From DSOI01 sp041394885 (lineage in GTDB: Bacteria; Acidobacteriota; Terriglobia; Bryobacterales; Bryobacteraceae), in contig JAWKHI010000044.1 in assembly GCA_041394885.1 (NCBI GenBank), positions 3,371 through 67,370 of the forward strand: a stretch of 64,000 bases of DNA, read 5' to 3'. The notes under the pieces were generated by a model, which was given only the letters and a program-made list of their open reading frames with translations, made no database searches and had not been told where the DNA came from. Position numbers and translations under genes: made by a program. The stretch's first letter is position 1, and each line of letters begins with the position of its first letter. Shown here piece after piece: positions 35,612 through 45,139 of this stretch.

Positions 35612-38600
35612 ATGCGTTATCTGGTTATGGCCGCTTTGATGGCCGCCTCCGCCGTCGCGCAGGAATACCGGGCCACCCTGAGTGGCCGAATCACAGATCC
35701 CCAGGGTGCGGTTGTACCCGGCGTCAAAGTCATCGCGACTCAGATCGAGACCGGATCCAAGTTTCAAACCGCATCCGGCGAAGACGGGTTATACACAATA
35801 CCCTTTCTTCCCCCGGCCAGCTACCGTGTGACGGCCGAAGCCGGCGGGTTCAAGAAATACGACCGCACCGGGATCACGCTGGGCGCCAACGAGAAGGTCG
35901 GATTGGACATCGAAATGGCGATCGGCGAGATGACGGAGACGATTTCGATTTCGGCGGAGGCGCCGATACTCACTACCGCCACCGCTTCGTCCGGACAGGT
36001 AATCTCCACGCGCCAGATCGAGAATATGCCCCTGAGCGGACGGACCCCGCTCGCCCTCGCGCAGTTGGCCTTCGGAGTCACGCCGACCGACGATCCGCGT
36101 TTTACCCGGCCGTTCGACAACGCCGGGCCGTCGGGCTTCTCGATGGGCGGATCGCCCTCGCGCTCGAATGAGCTGCTCGTGGACGGCGCGCCCGACACCA
36201 CCGGGGACTCCCGCGTCGCCTACAATCCCCCCGTGGATGCGGTGGCGGAGGTGAAAGCCGAGTCGTTCCAGGCCGATGCGGCCTACGGGCACACCGGTGG
36301 CGGAACTGTAAACGTGGTCCTCAAGAGCGGTACCAACAACTATCACGGGACGCTGTACGAGTTCAACCAGGTCTCCAAGACCGCGGCGACGCCGTTCTTC
36401 ACCAACCGGGCCGGAGGCAGAAAGCCGACCAGCCGCTTCAACCAGTGGGGCGCCAGCTTCTCCGGTCCCATCCGCATCCCGAAAATCGTCGACGGCCGCA
36501 ACCGGCTTTTTTTCTTTTTTGCATACGAAGGAATCAAGGACTCGCTGCCGGCCCCGTCGATCAGCACGCTGCCCACCGCGGCGCAGAAGCGGGGCGATCT
36601 TTCCGGCCTGCTTGGCGTAGGAGGCGCCTATCAGATTTACGATCCCGCCACCGGCGTGGCCGAGGGCGCCCGTGTCCGCCGTCAGCCATTCGCCAACAAC
36701 ATCATTCCGGCGTCGCGTCTGTCGCCCATCGCGCTGAACTACCTCAAGCTGTATCCGGACCCTACCGCGGCTGGCCGCGCCGACGGGCAGGACAACTTCA
36801 CTTCGCTCACCAACGGTGAGCGGAACGACTTCTACAACTACCTGACCCGCGTGGACGTGAACGTCAGCGACCGGCACAAGGTGTTCGTCAACTTCAAGAA
36901 CAATAAACGAATTGGCCAGGGCGGCAACGGCTTCAACAAGGCGCTCACCGACAATCCCACCGCCACCAACGCGCTCCGCCGTATCAATTGGGGCGCCATG
37001 CTCGACGACGTCTATACCATCACGCCCACGTTCCTGATGAACACCCGCTTCAACTGGACCCGCTTTGAAGAGCCGCGCGTGAACTACTCGGAGGGGTTCG
37101 ATTCGACTTCGCTCGGCTTCCCGGCCTATCTTGCCAACTCGGCCCCGACGCGCGTATTGCCACGCATCACTTTTGGCCGTTTCACCGGCGTCGGCGACAC
37201 CGGTCCGCGACAGTTCCCGTTCGACTCGTTCCAGTTGTTCGAAGCCCTCACCAAGATCGTGGGCAAGCACAGCGTGAAGTTCGGCGGGGATTTCCGCCAG
37301 CTTCGCGAGAGCGATTTCCAATACGGCTACTCCAACGGCACGTTCGACTTCCGCACCAACTGGACGCAGGGCCCGCTCGACAATTCCCCGGCCGCGCCTC
37401 TCGGTCAGGACTTGGCCGCGTTCCTGCTCGGCATGCCGACCTCCGGGCAGTACGATATCGCCGCGGCGCGGACCAATTTGAGCAACTACTATGCCTTCTT
37501 CGTGCAGGACGACATCCGGCTGAGACCGAACCTGACGATCAACGCCGGCCTCCGCGCCGAGCATGAAAGCGGCACCAGCGAGCGCTTCAACCGTTCCGTC
37601 AACGGTTTCGACGGCACGTCCCCCAGCCCGATCAACGGGGCCGCGCAAACCGCGTATGCGCGCAGCCCGATCCCTGAGCTGCAGCAGTTCAATGTAAACG
37701 GCGGACTCACGTTCGCCGGCCAAGGCACCCGGCTGATCTACTCCACGCCCGCACTCACGTTTTCGCCGCGCCTGGGCGTGGCCTGGACACTGAACAACAA
37801 GACCGTGGCGCGCGGCGGCGCCGGGCTCTACTATTTCACCTACGGCATCGGTGGCAACAACGCGCCGGGATTCAGCCAGACCACCGCGTTCGTGCCCACG
37901 CTCAACGGCTTCCTGTCGCCCGCGTCCACGCTCGCCAATCCCTTCCCCAACGGCATCGAGCAGCCCACCGGCAGCGCCGCCGGGCTCGGTACGTTTCTCG
38001 GACGCTCGGTTGCTTTCGTGAACGCCAACGCGCAGTCGCAGTATTCGGGCCGGTGGCAGATGTCGATCCAACGCGAACTCGCGCCCAACACTGTGCTCGA
38101 GGTCGGCTACATGGGGAACAAGGCGGTCCGCCTTCCCGTGGATTACGCGGCCAATGGTATCCCCCTGCAATACCTGAGCACCACGGGCGTCCGCGATCAG
38201 CCGGTGATCAACCAGCTCACCGGAAACGTCGCCAATCCGATGGCCGGACTGATTCCCGGCACCGGACTCAACGGAAGCCTGGTGGCCCGCAACCAGCTTC
38301 TTAGGGCGTTCCCGCAATTCACCGGCGTCAATGCGCAGCGCCGGAACGACGGATCGTCGCACTACCACGCGATGCAGGTCCGGTTGGAACGCCGGTTCGC
38401 ATCCGGATTGCAGTTGATGGGCAACTATCAGTGGGGCAAGCTGCTCGAGCGCCGCTCGCGACTCAATGACCTCGACCCGGTACTCGAGCAGCGGGTGGCC
38501 GCCGAGGATCGCACACATCGCCTTGTCGCGAGCGGCACCTATGACCTGCCGTTCGGAAAGGGGCGTAAGTTCGCCGGCGACGCGCACGGCGTTGTGAACC

Positions 38601-39028
38601 AGATCATCGGCGGCTGGAACATCAACGCGATTCTCACGCTGCAGCCCGGTGGTCCGCTCACTTGGGGCAACGTGATTTACCTCGGCGGCGACTTGGCCGT
38701 CGACGCCCACAACCCGGACCAAACTTTCGACACCACGCGCTTCAACCGCATCAACAATCAGCAGCTCGATTGGAATCGCCGGACCGTCTCCAGCCGCTTC
38801 AACACCGCTCGCGCCGACGGCGTCAACCAGATCGATTTCTCGGTGATCAAGGCGTTCCCCATCCGCGAAGGCCTCAACCTGACCTATCGTTGCGAGTTCT
38901 TCAATGCAACCAACACACCGATCTTTTCGGGTCCGAACCTGTCGCCCACCAACTCGAACTTCGGCCTGATCACCAATCAGGCGAATCAGCCCAGGCGCAT
39001 CCAGATGGCGCTCCGGCTGGTGTTCTGA
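35612..39028 (+). CDS. Oar-like TonB-dependent receptor 2
   Basis: The 1138-residue protein has a signal peptide (MRYLVMAALMAASAVAQ), a carboxypeptidase-regulatory domain (about 20-100: LSGRITDPQGAVVPGVKV, then EDGLYTIPFLPPASYRV), a plug region (MPLSGRTPLALAQLAFG) and a long barrel ending MALRLVF. AAGGAG stands before the ATG. It is probably an outer-membrane transporter or adhesin-like receptor for an unknown large ligand. It is followed by a strong intrinsic terminator and preceded by a remnant of a near-identical C-terminus. Confidence 0.93.
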   Translation: MRYLVMAALMAASAVAQEYRATLSGRITDPQGAVVPGVKVIATQIETGSKFQTASGEDGLYTIPFLPPASYRVTAEAGGFKKYDRTGITLGANEKVGLDIEMAIGEMTETISISAEAPILTTATASSGQVISTRQIENMPLSGRTPLALAQLAFGVTPTDDPRFTRPFDNAGPSGFSMGGSPSRSNELLVDGAPDTTGDSRVAYNPPVDAVAEVKAESFQADAAYGHTGGGTVNVVLKSGTNNYHGTLYEFNQVSKTAATPFFTNRAGGRKPTSRFNQWGASFSGPIRIPKIVDGRNRLFFFFAYEGIKDSLPAPSISTLPTAAQKRGDLSGLLGVGGAYQIYDPATGVAEGARVRRQPFANNIIPASRLSPIALNYLKLYPDPTAAGRADGQDNFTSLTNGERNDFYNYLTRVDVNVSDRHKVFVNFKNNKRIGQGGNGFNKALTDNPTATNALRRINWGAMLDDVYTITPTFLMNTRFNWTRFEEPRVNYSEGFDSTSLGFPAYLANSAPTRVLPRITFGRFTGVGDTGPRQFPFDSFQLFEALTKIVGKHSVKFGGDFRQLRESDFQYGYSNGTFDFRTNWTQGPLDNSPAAPLGQDLAAFLLGMPTSGQYDIAAARTNLSNYYAFFVQDDIRLRPNLTINAGLRAEHESGTSERFNRSVNGFDGTSPSPINGAAQTAYARSPIPELQQFNVNGGLTFAGQGTRLIYSTPALTFSPRLGVAWTLNNKTVARGGAGLYYFTYGIGGNNAPGFSQTTAFVPTLNGFLSPASTLANPFPNGIEQPTGSAAGLGTFLGRSVAFVNANAQSQYSGRWQMSIQRELAPNTVLEVGYMGNKAVRLPVDYAANGIPLQYLSTTGVRDQPVINQLTGNVANPMAGLIPGTGLNGSLVARNQLLRAFPQFTGVNAQRRNDGSSHYHAMQVRLERRFASGLQLMGNYQWGKLLERRSRLNDLDPVLEQRVAAEDRTHRLVASGTYDLPFGKGRKFAGDAHGVVNQIIGGWNINAILTLQPGGPLTWGNVIYLGGDLAVDAHNPDQTFDTTRFNRINNQQLDWNRRTVSSRFNTARADGVNQIDFSVIKAFPIREGLNLTYRCEFFNATNTPIFSGPNLSPTNSNFGLITNQANQPRRIQMALRLVF

Positions 39029-39057
39029 TTGCGCGGCTTCGGCCGCGGCCCTTTCTA

Positions 39058-39094
39058 CGGCGTTCCCGGCTTTAGGCGCGGGGACGCCGTTTTT
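39058..39094 (+). terminator. Rho-independent terminator of TonB receptor 2
   Basis: A 10-bp stem (CGGCGTTCCC 39058-39067 with GGGGACGCCG 39080-39089, one G-U pair) is followed by five T (39090-39094). Confidence 0.9.
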
Positions 39095-39134
39095 CTTTGG
39101 CGCGGCGATGGCCGCGTTATAGTGGCCTCAGGCT

Positions 39135-39533
39135 ATGGCTACATACGGACTGATCGAATACGAAGACGCATCCCCGGAAGTGCGGGCTGTATTTGACGAC
39201 ATCATGCAGACTCGCAAAGTGGACCGGGTGAACAACGTCTGGAAAGCGCTGGCGCACGACCCGGCGCGGCTTCGCCAATTTTGGGAGCGCATCAAGACAA
39301 TCATGGGTCCGGGACATCTGGACCCGTTGGTCAAGGAGATGATCTATATCGCGGTAAGCGTCACCAATCAGTGCGACTACTGCATCGCGTCGCACACCGC
39401 GGGCGCGAAAAAGAAAGGGCTCACGCCGGAGATGTTCAGCGAGTTGATGGCCGTGATCGGGCTGGCCAACGAAGGCAACCGGATTGCGGCAGGATATCAG
39501 TTAGAGGTGGACGAACAGTTCAAAACGTCATGA
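39135..39533 (+). CDS. Carboxymuconolactone decarboxylase/AhpD-like protein
   Basis: The 132-residue helical protein has the AhpD-type redox motif CDYCIASHTAGAKKKG (CxxC plus downstream His), near residue 79. Such proteins act in peroxide defence as alkylhydroperoxidase partners or are of unknown function. Its stop overlaps the start of the kinase gene (ATGA), and the kinase overlaps the sulfatase in the same way, so the three are probably cotranscribed. Confidence 0.9.
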   Translation: MATYGLIEYEDASPEVRAVFDDIMQTRKVDRVNNVWKALAHDPARLRQFWERIKTIMGPGHLDPLVKEMIYIAVSVTNQCDYCIASHTAGAKKKGLTPEMFSELMAVIGLANEGNRIAAGYQLEVDEQFKTS

Positions 39534-41107
39534 CGCCCTCCCGCCCGAGGTTGCAGCCCGCCGCGGCGGGCATCAACACCACGATCTCCGGAGAGCTACC
39601 GGTGGATGTGGCCGAGCAAGCCGCGGGCCGGCTGGGATGGGTGGCCGCCATATACGCCGGGGCGTTCGCCTTCATGCATCTGCTTTACCGGACGGTGGCG
39701 CCCACGCAGGTGCTGCCGTTCCACCAGTTGCTGACGGCGTTCAGCGTGCTATTGGGGGCGGCGATGGCGGCGCTGGCATGGAGCCGCAGGCTATCGGCCG
39801 CGGCGATGCTGGATGTGGGGCTGGAGTTTCAAGTGGCCGCGGCGCTGCTGATCTCGCTCGGCGAGACGGCGCACCCGATTCCGGATGCCGGCCTGGTCCG
39901 CGGCCATTCGGCGATCGCGATCTGGATCGTTCTATTCGTCCTGGTGGTGCCTTCTTCGCTCGGCAAGGCGTCGCTCGCGGCCTTCGTCACCGCTTGCATG
40001 GGGCCGGTGGGCCTGGCGATCAATATAGCCTTCAACGATCTGCCGCGGCCGATGCCGCAACAATGGTTGATCCTTTACGCGAGCAGCTTTCTAATGGTCG
40101 CGGCCGCGATCCCGCTGTCGCGCTATGTGTACCGGCTGGGCCTGGGCGGAGCCCGTCATCACGAAGTGGGCAGCTACGAGTTGATGGACCTGATCGGCGA
40201 AGGCGGCATGGGCGAGGTTTGGCGAGCGCGGCACAGACTGCTGGTGAGGGAAGCGGCGGTGAAGCTGATTCGCCCGGAGAGACTCGGCGCGGGCCAGGAC
40301 ACCGAGAAAGTGCGGCTGCGGTTCGAACGGGAGGCGCGCGCCACGGCGGCGTTGCATTCTCCCCACACGGTGGCCGTGCATGACTATGGCGTCGCCGACG
40401 ACGGTTCGTTCTACTACGTCATGGAACTGCTGCGCGGCATGGATCTCGAAACCATGGTGGAGAAGTTCGGGCCGGTGCCGGCGCGGCGCGTGGTCCACAT
40501 CCTCGCACAGGTGTGTGACTCGCTTTCGGAAGCGCACGCGGCCGGACTGACGCATCGGGACGTCAAGCCGCGGAATATCTTCCTGTGCCGGCTGGGCGCC
40601 AACTACGATTGCGTGAAAGTTTTGGACTTCGGGCTGGTGAAGGTGCGCGCCTCGACCGAAGAGTCGCGGCTTACGCGGGAAGGCGTCACCACGGGCACGC
40701 CAGCGTATATGTCGCCGGAGATGGCGCTGGGCCATCACGACGTGGACGCGCGTACAGACATCTACGCCACCGGATGCGTGGCCTACTGGCTGCTGACCGG
40801 CATGCTCGTCTTCGAGGCTCCTAACGCGCTCAGCATGGCGCTCGAACATGTGCATCGCGCACCGGTCCGCCCGTCGCAACGGACCGAGATCGAGATCCCG
40901 CCGATGCTAGAGGATCTGGTGATGCGTTGTCTCGACAAGGAACCAGGACGGCGTCCGCAATCGGCACGCGAACTGAAGGCTGGCCTGCTCCGGATGCGTT
41001 TCGACGATCCGTGGAATAACGACCTGGCTGAAGAATGGTGGCGCGCTCACGCGCCCATTCCGGCATCGGCCTTCTCGGGATCGGAGTCGACAAGTAGCAC
41101 AGAATGA
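39530..41107 (+). CDS. Membrane-anchored Ser/Thr protein kinase with N-terminal multi-helix domain
   Basis: The 525-residue protein has several hydrophobic helices in the first 200 residues (for example WVAAIYAGAFAFMHLLY, AIAIWIVLFVLVVPSSLG, WLILYASSFLMVAAAIPL). A Hanks-type kinase domain follows from about residue 218: GEGGMGEVWRARH (P loop), AAVKLIRP (Lys), THRDVKPRNIFL, LDFGLVK and TPAYMSPE. All key catalytic residues are present. This membrane-first order differs from the usual kinase-first PknB layout and suggests sensing through the membrane domain. It sits between the AhpD-like gene and the sulfatase with 4-base overlaps on both sides. Confidence 0.92.
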   Translation: MTPSRPRLQPAAAGINTTISGELPVDVAEQAAGRLGWVAAIYAGAFAFMHLLYRTVAPTQVLPFHQLLTAFSVLLGAAMAALAWSRRLSAAAMLDVGLEFQVAAALLISLGETAHPIPDAGLVRGHSAIAIWIVLFVLVVPSSLGKASLAAFVTACMGPVGLAINIAFNDLPRPMPQQWLILYASSFLMVAAAIPLSRYVYRLGLGGARHHEVGSYELMDLIGEGGMGEVWRARHRLLVREAAVKLIRPERLGAGQDTEKVRLRFEREARATAALHSPHTVAVHDYGVADDGSFYYVMELLRGMDLETMVEKFGPVPARRVVHILAQVCDSLSEAHAAGLTHRDVKPRNIFLCRLGANYDCVKVLDFGLVKVRASTEESRLTREGVTTGTPAYMSPEMALGHHDVDARTDIYATGCVAYWLLTGMLVFEAPNALSMALEHVHRAPVRPSQRTEIEIPPMLEDLVMRCLDKEPGRRPQSARELKAGLLRMRFDDPWNNDLAEEWWRAHAPIPASAFSGSESTSSTE

Positions 41108-42954
41108 CACGAAGAGATTTTCTCGCTACCGCCATACCGCCGGCGCTGGCGGCTCCGCAAGCCCCGGGGGCGCGCCCTCCCAACGTGGTTCTGATCCTGA
41201 CCGATGATCAGGGCTGGTGGGACCTGGGCGTCCACGGGAACCGGGACATCGAGACGCCGAACCTGGACCGGCTGGCGGCGGAAGGCGTCCGTTTCTCCCA
41301 TTTCTACGTGTCGCCGGTCTGCGCTCCCACCCGCGCATCGTTGATGACCGGCCGCCACTACCTCCGCACCGGCATTTACAACACCCGCTTCGGCGGCGAT
41401 ACGCTCCGGGAGAACGAAGTAACTCTCGGGGAGACGCTGGCCGGCGCCGGCTACCGGACAGGACTGTTCGGGAAGTGGCACCTGGGACACTACCGGCGCG
41501 CGCATCCCAACCGGCGCGGGTTCCAGGAGTTTCTCGGCTTTCCGCAGGGCCATATCGAACGCTATTTTCATCCCGATCAACTCAATCACAACGGCCGGCC
41601 GGTAGCGGCCCGCGGCCACATCACCGATGTGCTCACCGGCGCGGCGATCCAATTCGTCAGGGCGCGGCGCAGCGAACCGTACTTTCTGTATCTCGCTTAC
41701 AACGTTCCGCACACTCCGAACATCGTGGAAAACAGTTACGTGGAGCGGTACCTGCGGAAAGGCGTAGCGCTCAACGACGCCCAGATCTACGGCATGGTCA
41801 CCCACTGCGATGAGGCGATCGGAAGGCTGCTGGCGGAAGTGGACGCCGCCAACACGATCGTGCTGTTCCTCAGTGACAATGGCGGCGTGAGCCGGCATTT
41901 CAAGGCCGGCCTGCGCGGGGCAAAGGCTTCGGCCTACGAGGGCGGAGTGCGGGCTCCGCTAATCGCAAGGTGGCCTGGGCACTTTCCCCAAGGCGCGGTG
42001 GTGGACGCGCCGGCGGCGCATATCGATCTACTGCCGACGCTGTGCGAACTGACGGGAACGCCGGTTCCGGCGCGGAATCGCATCGACGGACGCAGCATCG
42101 CGCCGCTCATGCGGACGGGCAAGGGGGAAAGTCCCCATGAGTATCTGTATCACATCTGGGACCGGCATCATCCGAGCCTCGAGAGTAACTGGTCCATCGC
42201 GCGCGGCCGGCACAAACTGGTAAGAGGCAAGGAGCTGTTCGACTTAAAGACCGATCCCGGCGAGACGAAGAATCGGATTCGGGAGGACCCTGGGACCGCG
42301 CGCCAGCTTCGTGCCGAGTTTGAGCGCTGGCTCACGGAAGTGACGAGCGGCCGGGACTTCCGGCCGGCTCCAATCCCGGTGGGCGACCCCACGGAGAACC
42401 CCGTCGACATCGAACCGAGTTGGGCTCAACTCGACGGAACGCACATCACCTGGAACACATGGACGCATCAACCGGGCGGGAAGCAGCCGCTGGGTAACGC
42501 TGCCGGCGGGACCACCAATTACACGTTCGCGGGATACGAATGGGACACCATTGACGGGTGGCGCGCGCCGGGAGAGCATTGCGAGTGGCGGATCGACGTG
42601 CTGACCGCGGGCCGGTACGAAGTAGCGCTGGTGTATGGGTGCGACCCTGAGAGCGCGGGCGGCCGGGTTCGCATCGAGGCCGGCGGTGCGGCGCTCGAAG
42701 CCGAGGTGGAGCCGACGCCCGGGCGGAACATCTTCGCCGAACATCGCGCGGGGGTGGTGACGCTGGCGAAGGGTCCGGCGGTGCTGCGAGCTTCCGTGGC
42801 CGCAGCTTCGGGGAGCAAAGCCCCGCCCCCCCCCCCCCCCCCCGCCCCCCCCCCCCGCCCCCCCCCCCCCCCGCCCGCCCCCCCCCGCCCCCCCGCGCCC
42901 CCCCCCCCCGCCCCCCCCCCCGCCCCCCCCCCCCCCGCCGGGGGCCAATGCTGA
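41104..42954 (+). CDS. Tat-exported sulfatase; 3' end disrupted by a poly-C tract
   Basis: A twin-arginine-like start (MTRRDFLATAIPP) leads into an alkaline-phosphatase-fold sulfatase: VVLILTDDQGWWDLG, the formylglycine motif CAPTRASLMTGRH (about 73), GKWHLGHY and FLSDNGGVSRHFKAGLRG. It should hydrolyse sulfate esters in the periplasm after cysteine-to-formylglycine conversion. A C-terminal carbohydrate-binding-like region follows (about 430-570). From about residue 573 the frame enters a poly-C tract and reads Pro/Ala/Arg only, stopping at 42954. The expected C-terminus (GGELMALNRIRMRLL, then TAA at 43004) is present downstream in another frame, so the true gene probably ends at 43006. Confidence 0.88.
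   Translation: MTRRDFLATAIPPALAAPQAPGARPPNVVLILTDDQGWWDLGVHGNRDIETPNLDRLAAEGVRFSHFYVSPVCAPTRASLMTGRHYLRTGIYNTRFGGDTLRENEVTLGETLAGAGYRTGLFGKWHLGHYRRAHPNRRGFQEFLGFPQGHIERYFHPDQLNHNGRPVAARGHITDVLTGAAIQFVRARRSEPYFLYLAYNVPHTPNIVENSYVERYLRKGVALNDAQIYGMVTHCDEAIGRLLAEVDAANTIVLFLSDNGGVSRHFKAGLRGAKASAYEGGVRAPLIARWPGHFPQGAVVDAPAAHIDLLPTLCELTGTPVPARNRIDGRSIAPLMRTGKGESPHEYLYHIWDRHHPSLESNWSIARGRHKLVRGKELFDLKTDPGETKNRIREDPGTARQLRAEFERWLTEVTSGRDFRPAPIPVGDPTENPVDIEPSWAQLDGTHITWNTWTHQPGGKQPLGNAAGGTTNYTFAGYEWDTIDGWRAPGEHCEWRIDVLTAGRYEVALVYGCDPESAGGRVRIEAGGAALEAEVEPTPGRNIFAEHRAGVVTLAKGPAVLRASVAAASGSKAPPPPPPPAPPPRPPPPPPAPPRPPAPPPPAPPPAPPPPAGGQC
42821..42939. repeat. Near-homopolymeric C tract inside the sulfatase gene
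   Basis: About 119 bases are C apart from roughly a dozen isolated G. It sits where the sulfatase coding frame should continue and changes the frame. Nothing like it occurs elsewhere in the window. Low-signal poly-G reads or a badly closed gap would give this appearance. Confidence 0.95.
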
Positions 42955-43029
42955 ATCCGGTGGCGAGTTGATGGCCCTGAACCGCATCCGGATGCGATTG
43001 CTCTAAGCCCGTGGTAAAAGTCGCGATCC

Positions 43030-43989
43030 GTGCTACGATTCCCGGCAGTGCCACGCGTTTTTACATCCGCGGACCTCGATTTCTTCGAAGAGAGCGGCTA
43101 TGTGATCCTGCACGATGCCGCACCGCCGGACATGCTGCAAGCGGCGATCGCCGCGACGTGGGAGTTCATGGAAATGGATCCGAATGACCCGGCCACTTGG
43201 TATCGTCCGCCGGCCCGGTTGAATGGAATGCCGGAGCTCAATGGCGCGGGGATGGTGGAGATGTATCATCATCCGTCGCTGTGGGCGATCCGGCAGTTGC
43301 CGCGCATTCACGGCGCTTTCGCGGATCTGTGGGACACCGAACATCTTTGGGTAACCATTGACCGCGTGAATCTCAACGTCCCCAACCGCCCGGGCCAGGA
43401 GTTCCGCGGCTTCATCCACTGGGATATCGACACGACGCTCGATCCGCTGCCGTTCGACTTGCAGGGAGTATTGAGCCTGACCGACGCGCCGGCGGGCCAC
43501 GGTGGATTTCAATGCGTACCCGGTATGCCGAAGCGCTTCGCGGAATGGGTGAAGACGCAGCCGGTGGACCGCCATCCGCACCGGCCGGATCTGACGGGTC
43601 TGGAGGTGCGGCGCGTGGAAATGCGCGCGGGCGACCTGGTGATCTGGAACAGCCAGCTTGCGCACGGCACCAGTCCGAACACGTCGCAAAGCGCGCGCCT
43701 GGCGATGTATCTTTCAATGTCGCCGGCGCAGGAGAGCAACGAGACCGCACGGCAGTGGCGGGTGCAATCGTGGCTCCACCGCATTGCCCCGGAGGGGAAT
43801 CCGTTCCCGGGCGATCCACGCGGCTGGGAGCGGAAGCATGGCGTGACGGCAGCACTGACGCCACTGGGGCGGCGGCTGCTCGGGCTGGACCTGTGGAGCG
43901 AAAACGGCGCGGGTGCGCAATTGGAAGCCGATATGCGATTGGACCAGCGGACGGGGCGGCGGCGGGCTACGCCCGGTTTTGCCAGTTGA
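43030..43989 (+). CDS. Phytanoyl-CoA dioxygenase (PhyH) family protein
   Basis: The 319-residue protein has the Fe(II)/2-oxoglutarate facial triad: FIHWDIDTTL (His and Asp of HxD, about 129-131) and the distal His in SQLAHGTSP (about 212), with an Arg shortly after (SARLAMYLSM). Members hydroxylate small molecules and acyl-CoAs; the substrate here is unknown. The likely start is GTG 43030, with another GTG at 43048. It stands 24 bases after the probable true sulfatase stop. Confidence 0.88.
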   Translation: MLRFPAVPRVFTSADLDFFEESGYVILHDAAPPDMLQAAIAATWEFMEMDPNDPATWYRPPARLNGMPELNGAGMVEMYHHPSLWAIRQLPRIHGAFADLWDTEHLWVTIDRVNLNVPNRPGQEFRGFIHWDIDTTLDPLPFDLQGVLSLTDAPAGHGGFQCVPGMPKRFAEWVKTQPVDRHPHRPDLTGLEVRRVEMRAGDLVIWNSQLAHGTSPNTSQSARLAMYLSMSPAQESNETARQWRVQSWLHRIAPEGNPFPGDPRGWERKHGVTAALTPLGRRLLGLDLWSENGAGAQLEADMRLDQRTGRRRATPGFAS

Positions 43990-44002
43990 CGGGACCTGGC
44001 GC

Positions 44003-45073
44003 TCAGCCCACTTCTTCGTTGGCCCGGCGCAGCATGGCCCGGATGTTGGCGATGCAGTAGGCAACGCCGGCGCGGCGCATGCGATCATCCCCTTCGAACT
44101 CCGGAACGTGATCGGGCACCACGGTGCCAGTGAACTTCACTTTGCGCAGGGCCTTCATGACGGCAAACATGTCCATGTATCCGTCGTCAGGGAAGGTCTC
44201 GACGAAGTGTGGCAGAGGTCCGCTTACATTGCGGAAATGGACGTCGAAGATCTTGCCGCGGCCACCGAAGTCTTCGATCATTCCGAACACGTCTTTGCCC
44301 ATGCGGTCTCCGCCTTCGCTCCAGGTGCCGACACAGAAGGTGAGTCCCCAATGTTTGCTCGAGCCGGCGATCTGCTCGGCGCGCTTGTAGCCGTCGTAGT
44401 GGACGAAAAGCTTGGCGACGCCATTCATTTTCGCCAGCGGCGGATCGTCGGGATGTAGGGCGAGGCGTACGTCGTGCTTTTCCGCTTCCGGCAGCACGGC
44501 CTTGATGAAGTAGGTGTAGGTGGACCAGATGTCTTCGGCGGAGTACTCGCGGTCAAAGGCCTGTTTTTCCACCTTTTCGCGAAAGTCCGACAGCTTGAAT
44601 TCGCGCGCCCGGTATCCACGCGGCGACTTCACCTGCGCGGTGGTGTAGGTGTTGGCGGGATGCCAATCGATGTTGGCCACCGGGATGCGCAATCGGCCGC
44701 AATCGCGAAGAAAGGCGTTGAACACCGCGATGTCTTCGTCACGGCCGGGCTGGCCCAGTTGCAGCCGTGTCCTGCGGTAGGCGTAGTGGACACCGGAGTA
44801 GATCTTCATGTCGAACCGGGCCAGACGTTCCTGCGTGGCCTTCATGAAATCGAAGGGAGCTTCGTCGCCGAACTCGATACGGCACCATTTGACGCCAAGC
44901 TGGCGGAGGAACTGGAGGTCGGAGTCCGTAAGGGAACGAATCGGCATGCGATGGGAGATCTTGGTGTTGGCGGGGTCGTACTCGTCGATCCGCGTGGCGC
45001 CGTAGAGCCGCCGGGCGGGCCATAGCGCGGGAGCGAGCCCTGCTTGCAGGATCTGGCGTCGGGTTGATTTCAT
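44003..45073 (-). CDS. Secreted mannonate-dehydratase (UxuA)-like TIM-barrel protein
   Basis: The 356-residue protein starts with an Arg-pair signal (MKSTRRQILQAGLAPALWP) and keeps the UxuA hallmark RLALHPDDPPL (about 203-213), LTFCVGTWSEGGDRMGKD and KIFDVHFRNVSGP. Classical UxuA is cytoplasmic and dehydrates D-mannonate in glucuronate breakdown; an exported version is unusual and may be a sugar-acid isomerase-like enzyme. AGGAGG precedes the ATG at 45073. It is divergent from the GntR gene, with the GntR operator in the shared 99-base gap. Confidence 0.8.
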   Translation of the reverse strand: MKSTRRQILQAGLAPALWPARRLYGATRIDEYDPANTKISHRMPIRSLTDSDLQFLRQLGVKWCRIEFGDEAPFDFMKATQERLARFDMKIYSGVHYAYRRTRLQLGQPGRDEDIAVFNAFLRDCGRLRIPVANIDWHPANTYTTAQVKSPRGYRAREFKLSDFREKVEKQAFDREYSAEDIWSTYTYFIKAVLPEAEKHDVRLALHPDDPPLAKMNGVAKLFVHYDGYKRAEQIAGSSKHWGLTFCVGTWSEGGDRMGKDVFGMIEDFGGRGKIFDVHFRNVSGPLPHFVETFPDDGYMDMFAVMKALRKVKFTGTVVPDHVPEFEGDDRMRRAGVAYCIANIRAMLRRANEEVG

Positions 45074-45110
45074 CGTCGGTGCCTCCTGGCCTGCCATTGT
45101 ACGATTTCTC

Positions 45111-45139
45111 TTGAACACATCCGGAATCAGGTGTACAGT
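45111..45139 (+). promoter_or_regulatory. Promoter of the GntR/DUF1648 operon
   Basis: TTGAAC (45111-45116), a 17-base spacer and TACAGT (45134-45139). The -10 hexamer falls inside the palindromic operator, so a bound regulator would block it. Confidence 0.55.

Noticed and set aside
35789..38722. 977-codon open frame on the minus strand
   Set aside because: It is antisense to TonB receptor 2, has no domain match or ribosome binding site, and arises from high-GC codon bias.
42821..42954. Proline-rich C-terminal tail of the sulfatase as a real domain
   Set aside because: It is the translation of the poly-C tract, and the expected C-terminus is found after it in another frame.
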